Origin: Roseibium sp. MMSF_3544
GTDB taxonomy: Bacteria; Pseudomonadota; Alphaproteobacteria; Rhizobiales; Stappiaceae
NCBI RefSeq assembly: GCF_030732845.1
Contig: NZ_JASHKA010000035.1
Span: 1 to 47,140, forward strand
Length of the DNA stretch: 47,140 nt
Reading direction: 5' to 3'
Part shown: in pieces, positions 41,605 to 47,140 of the stretch
Layout of the letters: each line of letters opens with the position of its first letter
How positions within the stretch are numbered: position 1 is the stretch's first letter
The notes under the pieces: generated by a model
Told to the model about the DNA's origin: nothing
Seen by the model: only the letters and a program-made list of their open reading frames with translations
The model's database searches: none
Program-made: the position numbers and the translations under genes

Positions 41605-42948
41605 ATGTCGGAATTGATTGATCAAAGTGAATTGCAGTCGCGCGCTGTGCGCCTCGTTGAAGCAGCCGGCAAGGCCGGGGCGGATGCCTGCGACGCTGTC
41701 GCGGTGACAGGCGTCTCCCTGTCGGTCGATGTCCGGGAAGGACAGGTCGAGGAGACCGAGCGCGCGGAAGGCGACGACGTAACCCTGCGCGTGTTTGTCG
41801 GTGGACGGACCGCAGCCGTCTCCGCAAATCAGCTTGATGATCCGGACACGCTGGCAGAACGGGCCGTTGCGATGGCCAAGGTCGCACCTGAAGATCCTTA
41901 TGCGGGTCTGGCCGATCCCGGCTTGCTTGTCAGGGATCTGCCGTCGCTTGAGCTTCTCGATACCAAGGAACTGACCGCAGACGAGCTGGCAGAGATTGCG
42001 CTTGAAGCGGAAGCTGCCGGGCTTGCGGTCAAGGGCGTCAGCAAGTCTGGTGGTGCCGGCGCGTCCTGGCGCTTGGCGGGTGTTGTGCTTGCCACCAGTC
42101 ACGGATTTCAGGGCGCCTATATGACGTCCCGCTACGGTATGTCCATGACAGCGGTAGCCGGGGACGGGACCGCGATGGAGCGTGACTACGATTTCGACAG
42201 CCGAACCTACTTTGAAGATCTCGATGCGCCTGCGGAGATCGGCCGCCGTGCGGGCGAACGCACGGTTCGCCGCCTCAATCCGCAAAAGCTGTCCACACGC
42301 ACGACCAATGTGATTTACGAGTCCCGGGCGGCTCGCAGCATTCTCGGCCACCTGTCCGGTGCCATCAATGGGGCGTCGGTTGCCCGCAAGACCAGTTTTC
42401 TCAAGGACCGTATGGGCGAGGCGATTTTTGCGCCCGGTATTCAGGTCGTCGACGATCCCTTCAAGCGCCGCGGTGCTGCGACCCGCCCCTTCGACGGTGA
42501 GGGAACGGCTGCCTCGGTCCTGAACATGATCGAGGACGGCGTCCTGCAACACTGGTTCCTGGACGGTGCTTCGGCGCGCGAACTCGGATTGAAACCGAAC
42601 GCCCGCGCGCATCGCAGCGGCAGCGGAACCTCGCCGGGGGCCACGAATATCACCCTGATGCCGGGCGAAAAATCGATGGAAGAGCTGATGGCGGAAACCG
42701 GCAGCGGATTGCTTGTCACCGATCTTATCGGCCATGGTGTAAACGGCATTACCGGCGATTATTCACGCGGCGCCGCCGGTTTCTGGTTCGAAAATGGTGA
42801 AATCGTTGAGCCAGTCAGTGAAATTACCATCGCTGGCAATCTGAATGACATGTTTCAGCGCCTTGTGCCCGGCAGCGACCTCGACAACCGCTACTCTGCA
42901 GCAACGCCCTCCGTCATGATTGAAGGAATGGCGCTTGCCGGAAACTGA
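41605..42948 (+). CDS. pmbA: TldE/PmbA-family protein
   Basis: A 447-aa protein of the TldD/TldE family. Conserved segments include VREGQVEETERAEGDD, the RTTNVIYESRAARSILGHL region, GAATRPFDGEGTAAS and ENGEIVEPVSEITIAGNLND near the C-terminus. TldE is the partner of the zinc protease TldD, which carries the catalytic HExxxH; the TldE-like half, as here, lacks that motif. The complex matures microcin B17 and CcdA antitoxin in E. coli. No tldD is in the window. The ATG at 41605 is preceded by GAGGCGG. It overlaps the start of the next gene, so the pair is coupled. Confidence 0.92.
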   Translation: MSELIDQSELQSRAVRLVEAAGKAGADACDAVAVTGVSLSVDVREGQVEETERAEGDDVTLRVFVGGRTAAVSANQLDDPDTLAERAVAMAKVAPEDPYAGLADPGLLVRDLPSLELLDTKELTADELAEIALEAEAAGLAVKGVSKSGGAGASWRLAGVVLATSHGFQGAYMTSRYGMSMTAVAGDGTAMERDYDFDSRTYFEDLDAPAEIGRRAGERTVRRLNPQKLSTRTTNVIYESRAARSILGHLSGAINGASVARKTSFLKDRMGEAIFAPGIQVVDDPFKRRGAATRPFDGEGTAASVLNMIEDGVLQHWFLDGASARELGLKPNARAHRSGSGTSPGATNITLMPGEKSMEELMAETGSGLLVTDLIGHGVNGITGDYSRGAAGFWFENGEIVEPVSEITIAGNLNDMFQRLVPGSDLDNRYSAATPSVMIEGMALAGN

Positions 42949-43771
42949 TCAGGACACATACGATCGGCCTCTTTCAGCGGACGTTGAACTTCTGGAGACG
43001 ACGGCGCGCCAGGCTGGTGCGCTTGCGATGAGTTACTTTGGACAAGGGCTCGAAACCTGGTTCAAGGGCAACAAATCACCCGTGTCGGAAGCCGATATTG
43101 CCGTCGACCGGTTTCTCGCCGACCGGCTGCTGGGCGCCCGGCCGAACTATGGCTGGCTTTCGGAGGAAACCGCCGACAACAAGGAACGGTTGAATTTCCG
43201 GCGGGTCTTCATTGTCGATCCGATTGACGGAACGCGCGCCTTTCTGGCCGGGGGAGACGAGTGGACGGTTTCGGTTGCGGTGGTTGAAGACGGGCGTCCG
43301 GTCGCCGGGTGCGTCTATTGTCCGCGGCGCGAGGAAATGTTTGTTGCCCAACGCGGCGGGGGGGCATCATTGAACGGCAACAAGATACAGGTGTCCGGTC
43401 AACGAACGGTGGAAGGTGCGACGCTCTCGGGGCCGCATTCGATTGTTTCGAATATAGATGTGATTGCCGCCGGGTTCGAAAAAGCGGAAATATTCCGGTC
43501 ATTGGCCTATCGGCTCGTGACCGTAGCTGCAGGGTCCTCAGATGTCGGGGTTGCCCGCGGAGGACCGAGCGACTGGGATCTCGCGGCAGCGGACCTCCTG
43601 GTGCATGAAGCAGGCGGAATGTTGACGGATCTTTCCGGAAACGAGCTGATTTATAATCGTGTTCGCACCGGTCACTCGGCATTGATTGCCGCTTCAAGCG
43701 AGCTTATAGGACCTGTGCGCACCGTGCTCGCAGATTTGCTTCAAACGTCGCCGGCACGGCGTAAAACATAG
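42935..43771 (+). CDS. Inositol-monophosphatase-family phosphatase (CysQ-like)
   Basis: About 278 aa. It shows the IMPase motifs GNKSPVSEADIAVD, LSEET, the metal-binding DPIDGTRAF and SDWDLAAADLLVHEAGG. The family includes CysQ (3'-phosphoadenosine-5'-phosphate phosphatase) and inositol monophosphatase; the sequence alone does not settle the substrate. No ATG is available. The TTG at 42935 has AAGGA seven bases upstream and is preferred over a TTG at 42920. The start overlaps the pmbA end by 14 bp. DUF4170 follows after 11 bp. Confidence 0.9.
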   Translation: MPETDQDTYDRPLSADVELLETTARQAGALAMSYFGQGLETWFKGNKSPVSEADIAVDRFLADRLLGARPNYGWLSEETADNKERLNFRRVFIVDPIDGTRAFLAGGDEWTVSVAVVEDGRPVAGCVYCPRREEMFVAQRGGGASLNGNKIQVSGQRTVEGATLSGPHSIVSNIDVIAAGFEKAEIFRSLAYRLVTVAAGSSDVGVARGGPSDWDLAAADLLVHEAGGMLTDLSGNELIYNRVRTGHSALIAASSELIGPVRTVLADLLQTSPARRKT

Positions 43772-43782
43772 CGAGGATACCG

Positions 43783-44022
43783 ATGAGCGATACTGACGCC
43801 CCGAAACAGTTGTTGCACCTGGTCTTTGGCGGCGAGCTGGAATCGCCTGAAGGCCTGACATTCCGCGATCTGGATCAGCTCGATATTGTCGGCATCTATC
43901 CGAACTACGCGGAAGCCTACAAGGCCTGGAAGGCCAAGGCGCAGGCGACAGTCGACAACGCGCATATGCGGTACTTCATCGTTCATATGCACCGCCTGCT
44001 GGATCCGGAAACGGCAGCGTAA
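43783..44022 (+). CDS. DUF4170-domain small protein
   Basis: A 79-aa soluble protein. The conserved pattern LHLVFGGELESP, DIVGIYPNYAEAYKAWKAKAQ and AHMRYFIVHMHRLLDP matches DUF4170, an alphaproteobacterial small-protein family of unknown role that lies next to lipid A genes. GAGGAT precedes the ATG. It sits between the CysQ-like and acyltransferase genes. Confidence 0.92.
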   Translation: MSDTDAPKQLLHLVFGGELESPEGLTFRDLDQLDIVGIYPNYAEAYKAWKAKAQATVDNAHMRYFIVHMHRLLDPETAA

Positions 44023-44050
44023 CGAGAAAGAAACTCAGGCGATAAGAACA

Positions 44051-44749
44051 ATGATCAAACGCCTCGGTCGCCACCCCTGGGTTCTCGCAGGCATCGGCTC
44101 CGCGCTCGCCGGTTACCTCAAGCTGGTTTACCACACCAACCGCTTCGTTGTGAAACCTGACGGTGTGCACGATGAAACCGAGAAACAGTTGCCCGTCATC
44201 GTGGCGATGTGGCACGGCCAGCATTTCATGGTGCCGTTTGCCAAACCGAGGGAGTGGCCGGCCAAGGTCATGATCTCCAGGTCTGCGGACGGGGAAGTGA
44301 ATGCGATTGCCGCGAGCAAATTCGGTCTTGGGCTCATCCGGGCGTCTGGCGGCAAAAATGCGCGCCAGATCCGCAAGCGCGGTGGCATGCGAGGATTCAT
44401 AGAAGCCGTCAAGGCGCTGCGCGACGGCTACAGCATTGCCATGACAGCGGACGTTCCCAAGGGACCGGCGCGGAAGGCTGGAGAAGGCATCGTTCAACTG
44501 GCAAAGCATTCCGGACGCCCAATTCTGCCGGTCGCAGTCGCAACAAGCCGCAGCATTGAGCTCAACAGCTGGGACAAGGCAAGCGTGAACCTGCCCTTTG
44601 GTCGCGGCAGCATTGCCGTCGGCGACTTGATCTGGGTGCCTGCCGACACGGAAGACGAGGCATTGGAAAGCTTCAGACAACAAGTCGAAGATGGCCTTAA
44701 CGCAGCCACCAGGCACGCCTATGAACTTGTCGGCAGGTCAGATGGCTGA
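44051..44749 (+). CDS. DUF374 lysophospholipid-acyltransferase-like protein
   Basis: A 232-aa protein of the DUF374 family. The core block VIVAMWHGQHFMVPFA and TADVPKGPARKAGEGIVQLAK match this group, related to lipid A acyltransferases (LpxL-type, LPLAT superfamily). It should act on the inner membrane, probably on lipid A or a phospholipid, consistent with the waaA and lpxK genes downstream. The ATG at 44051 fits the family N-terminus. The frame extends further upstream within the DUF4170 gene, but that part is not conserved. It overlaps waaA by 8 bp. Confidence 0.93.
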   Translation: MIKRLGRHPWVLAGIGSALAGYLKLVYHTNRFVVKPDGVHDETEKQLPVIVAMWHGQHFMVPFAKPREWPAKVMISRSADGEVNAIAASKFGLGLIRASGGKNARQIRKRGGMRGFIEAVKALRDGYSIAMTADVPKGPARKAGEGIVQLAKHSGRPILPVAVATSRSIELNSWDKASVNLPFGRGSIAVGDLIWVPADTEDEALESFRQQVEDGLNAATRHAYELVGRSDG

Positions 44750-46061
44750 ACAACGTCCCCTTCTCCTGCGTCTTTACCGTGGTCTGGCCCGCCTGGCGGC
44801 ACCTCTGTTCAGCCTGCTTTTCTGGCTGAGGAGCAGATCCGGCAAGGAACTGGTGGCGCGGAAGGGGGAACGTTTTGGCAAGCCGGTAAGCACGCGGCCG
44901 GAAGGAAAGCTTGTTTGGATCCATGCTGCAAGCGTCGGCGAGACAACGTCGATTTTGCCGCTAATTACGCTTCTTGTTGAGGAAGGCCATAAGGTTCTGC
45001 TGACGACGGTAACCGTGACAGCTTCCGAACTTGCCGAAAAACGCTTGCCGCATGGGGCGATCCATCAGTTCGCTCCCTACGATGCGCCGGCGCATTGGGC
45101 TCGTTTTCTGGACCATTGGTCTCCTGATCTTGCAATGGTTGTCGAGTCCGAGATCTGGCCGTGCCTGTTTGTCGAAATGAACGTTCGAAAAACACCGTTC
45201 GTCCTGTTGAATGGCAGGCTCTCGGACAGTTCCCGAAACAATTGGGCCCGCATACCCGCGACATCCCGGTACGTTTTCCGCTGCCTGGACCTGGTACTTG
45301 CGCAAAGCCAACCGGATGCCAACCGGTTCGCCGACCTTGGATGCACAGAAATTGAAGTGCCCGGGAACCTGAAATTCGATGCGCCTGAACCGGCTGCAGA
45401 CGAAGCGGAACTTAAAAGACTCAAGTCACAAATCGGCGATCGCACGGTCTGGCTCGCAGCGCTCACGCATCCAGGTGAAGACGAGATTGTTCTGGATGCA
45501 TACGACCGCTTGAGGCAGGACTATCCCGATCTGTTGCTCGTGATGGTACCTCGGCACCCGGCGCGTGCACCGGACATTCAAGACCTCGCAACCGGGCGCG
45601 GCTTGAACCTTGTACGGCGCAGCGCGGACTTGGAGATCGAACCGGCGACGCAGGTCTATCTGGGCGACACGCTCGGAGAAATGGGGCTTTACTATCGTTT
45701 GGCGCCGGTCACCTTCCTGGGTGGATCCTTTAACGATGCGGGCGGGCACAATCCGCTCGAGGCGGCTTTGGCAGGGTCCGCGCTGGTGTCCGGCCCGAAT
45801 GTTGCCAACGCGCGCGCCGTCTATAAGGATTTCTGGAACAGCGGCGCTGCACTTCGCGTCGCCGAGCCGGCGGATCTGGCGGAACGTGTAGGTCTTTTGC
45901 TGCAAGCCCCTGAAGAGGTCAGGGTTCAGGCCGAAAAGGCCAAGGCACTCGTCGAGGCGGGGCGCGGTGCGCTGGCAAAGACACGGGAACTGCTGCAGCC
46001 CTACCTGGGCGATGCGCGCAACGTCCGCTCAGCGGAGGCGGAGGATGAGCAAATCTCCTGA
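44742..46061 (+). CDS. waaA: 3-deoxy-D-manno-octulosonic-acid (Kdo) transferase
   Basis: A 439-aa GT30 enzyme with an N-terminal membrane anchor (LFSLLFWLRSRSG). It shows KLVWIHAASVGE with the catalytic Glu, LMVPRHPAR-like VMVPRHPARA, and a C-terminal donor-binding region VTFLGGSFNDAGGHNPLEAA. It adds Kdo residues to lipid IVA on the inner-membrane face. The ATG at 44742 has GGCAGGT upstream and overlaps the acyltransferase gene by 8 bp; upstream ATGs at 44691 and 44721 are alternatives. It overlaps lpxK by 17 bp. Confidence 0.97.
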   Translation: MAEQRPLLLRLYRGLARLAAPLFSLLFWLRSRSGKELVARKGERFGKPVSTRPEGKLVWIHAASVGETTSILPLITLLVEEGHKVLLTTVTVTASELAEKRLPHGAIHQFAPYDAPAHWARFLDHWSPDLAMVVESEIWPCLFVEMNVRKTPFVLLNGRLSDSSRNNWARIPATSRYVFRCLDLVLAQSQPDANRFADLGCTEIEVPGNLKFDAPEPAADEAELKRLKSQIGDRTVWLAALTHPGEDEIVLDAYDRLRQDYPDLLLVMVPRHPARAPDIQDLATGRGLNLVRRSADLEIEPATQVYLGDTLGEMGLYYRLAPVTFLGGSFNDAGGHNPLEAALAGSALVSGPNVANARAVYKDFWNSGAALRVAEPADLAERVGLLLQAPEEVRVQAEKAKALVEAGRGALAKTRELLQPYLGDARNVRSAEAEDEQIS

Positions 46062-47067
46062 TTTCTGGTGGCAACCGCAACGGTCGCTGCTTGCCGTTTT
46101 GCTGTTTCCAATCGGCTGGCTCTACGGGACCATCTCCGGCCGGAGAATGTTTGCCAAGCCGAAGTACAAGAGCGCGCTGCCGGTGATTTGCATCGGCAAC
46201 TTTGTCGTTGGTGGCACCGGAAAAACACCCTTTGCAATCGAACTGGCGGGTCTCTTGCGCGAGGACGGCCATAAGCCCGGTTTTTTGCTGCGTGGCTATG
46301 GTGGACGGGAAAGGGGGCCTCTGCAGGTCGATCCGTCCGTCCACGGAGCCAACCACGTTGGCGACGAAGCGCTTTTGCTGGCGCAGCATGGGACGGTTGT
46401 TGTTTCGTCGGACCGGCCAGCCGGGGCGAAACTCGCCGAAGACCTGGATATCGACGTGCTGCTGATGGATGACGGGTTCCAAAATCCGTCGCTGACCAAG
46501 GACCTGAACCTCGTGCTGGTCGACTGTGCGACAGGCTTCGGCAACGGTTTTTGTGTCCCTGCGGGACCGTTGAGGGCACCCGCCCTGAAGCAGATCGTCA
46601 AGACGGACTGCCTTGTGCTTGTCGGTGACGGTGATGCAGCAGAGGAAGCGGTCCACCTGGCGGGACGCAAGGGATTGCCGATCGTTCATGCCCACGCGCG
46701 TGCGCAGCCGAACGCCGATCTCGAAGGTGCGAAACTTTTTGCCTTTGCCGGCATTGGGCGACCCGGCAAGTTTTTCGGATCGCTTAAGAGCCTTGGCTAC
46801 CAGGTTCGAAAGACCCGCGAGTTCGGCGACCATCATCAATATACCGAAGCCGACGCGCGCGCGCTTTTGACCGAGGCTGAAAAAGAAGGCCTTCAACTGG
46901 TCACCACGTCAAAGGATATGGCGCGGCTTGCGTCGGCGAGTGGAGAATTGTTCCACTGGATTGCATCCAGCACGGAAGTTCTCGACGTGGTCATGGAAAT
47001 CGATGACGCAGACCGGCTGCTGGCTCTGATCAGGGAAAAGCTCAGGGCCAGGAAATTTGATGGCTAG
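46045..47067 (+). CDS. lpxK: Tetraacyldisaccharide 4'-kinase
   Basis: A 340-aa P-loop kinase. The N-terminal membrane segment is followed by IGNFVVGGTGKTPFAIEL (Walker A), GFLLRGYGG, VGDEALLLA, DVLLMDDGFQNP and FCVPAGPLRAP, all LpxK hallmarks. It phosphorylates the 4' position of the lipid A precursor to make lipid IVA, the substrate of WaaA. The start has a strong GGAGGCGGAGG ribosome binding site and overlaps waaA by 17 bp. The region 47068-47140 to the window end shows nothing recognisable. Confidence 0.97.
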   Translation: MSKSPDFWWQPQRSLLAVLLFPIGWLYGTISGRRMFAKPKYKSALPVICIGNFVVGGTGKTPFAIELAGLLREDGHKPGFLLRGYGGRERGPLQVDPSVHGANHVGDEALLLAQHGTVVVSSDRPAGAKLAEDLDIDVLLMDDGFQNPSLTKDLNLVLVDCATGFGNGFCVPAGPLRAPALKQIVKTDCLVLVGDGDAAEEAVHLAGRKGLPIVHAHARAQPNADLEGAKLFAFAGIGRPGKFFGSLKSLGYQVRKTREFGDHHQYTEADARALLTEAEKEGLQLVTTSKDMARLASASGELFHWIASSTEVLDVVMEIDDADRLLALIREKLRARKFDG

Positions 47068-47140
47068 GTGTGAAATCTAAGAAGGTTGTTCACTCACATT
47101 GAAGATCTGAGACTGGTTGGTGACCAAACACAATCAGTTT

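Noticed and set aside
45919..46896. A 325-codon minus-strand open frame
   Set aside because: It is antisense to waaA and lpxK, both of which have full motif support.
1..47140. CRISPR array, tRNA, rRNA, insertion sequence or prophage
   Set aside because: No repeat-spacer pattern, cloverleaf, transposase, integrase or phage structural protein was found on either strand.

Overview
The window reads as a chromosomal segment of a motile, Gram-negative alphaproteobacterium, most likely order Hyphomicrobiales and possibly a marine Stappiaceae member such as Roseibium/Labrenzia. This rests on recalled gene families, not on a database search. The families are an Omp2b-type porin, DUF6101 and DUF4170 proteins, a CheY-CheZ pair, a TipF-like degenerate EAL protein, a TldE-CysQ-DUF4170-DUF374-WaaA-LpxK cluster, a CIRCE-controlled groESL operon, and a BamF-like lipoprotein between lspA and two M16 peptidase genes. 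Base composition looks uniformly GC-rich. I see no tRNA, rRNA, CRISPR array, IS element or prophage.

Layout. 1-1.2 kb: an ECF sigma factor truncated by the window edge. 1.2-5 kb: a DsbA-like isomerase, groEL and groES with a strong terminator and a perfect CIRCE operator, and an exported protein of unknown function. 5-9.5 kb: a signalling block with an NtrC-type activator, a tail-anchored orphan of the domain usually found at the N-terminus of cyclase/TolB-like proteins, and a TipF-like protein. 9.5-17 kb: an envelope block on the minus strand (ileS, lspA, a BamF-like lipoprotein, a strong terminator, then a catalytic and a non-catalytic M16 peptidase). 17-21 kb: a GT87 membrane glycosyltransferase, an EamA transporter coupled to ribF, and a MaoC hydratase. 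21.2-22.5 kb: cheY and cheZ. 22.6-26.5 kb: a HAD hydrolase divergent from mutL, then a membrane-anchored alpha/beta hydrolase. 26.5-30.3 kb: porin, tadA, an rluB-like pseudouridine synthase coupled to rsmD. 30.3-38.6 kb: an MBL-fold hydrolase, a small conserved-looking protein, a patatin phospholipase, a large PAS-GGDEF-EAL receptor, a fluoroacetate-dehalogenase-like hydrolase and purD. 38.8-41.3 kb: a proline-rich exported protein, ubiA and a DUF6101 protein. 41.6-47.1 kb: a tightly packed plus-strand run from tldE/pmbA to waaA and lpxK.

How the genes work together. Much of the window concerns the cell envelope: lipoprotein maturation (lspA), outer-membrane assembly (BamF-like), lipid A and Kdo addition (lpxK, waaA, an acyltransferase), the porin and the M16 peptidases. 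A second theme is motility and cyclic-di-GMP (TipF-like, CheY/CheZ, the GGDEF-EAL protein). A third is translation and quality control (ileS, groESL, tadA, rluB, rsmD, mutL).

I found no obviously new defence or mobile system. The best leads are: a CheZ whose C-terminus ends in two tandem FliM-like peptides; the tail-anchored orphan regulator beside the NtrC-type activator and TipF; a hydrolase with a complete set of fluoroacetate-dehalogenase residues; and a TipF-like EAL domain with a degraded metal site.
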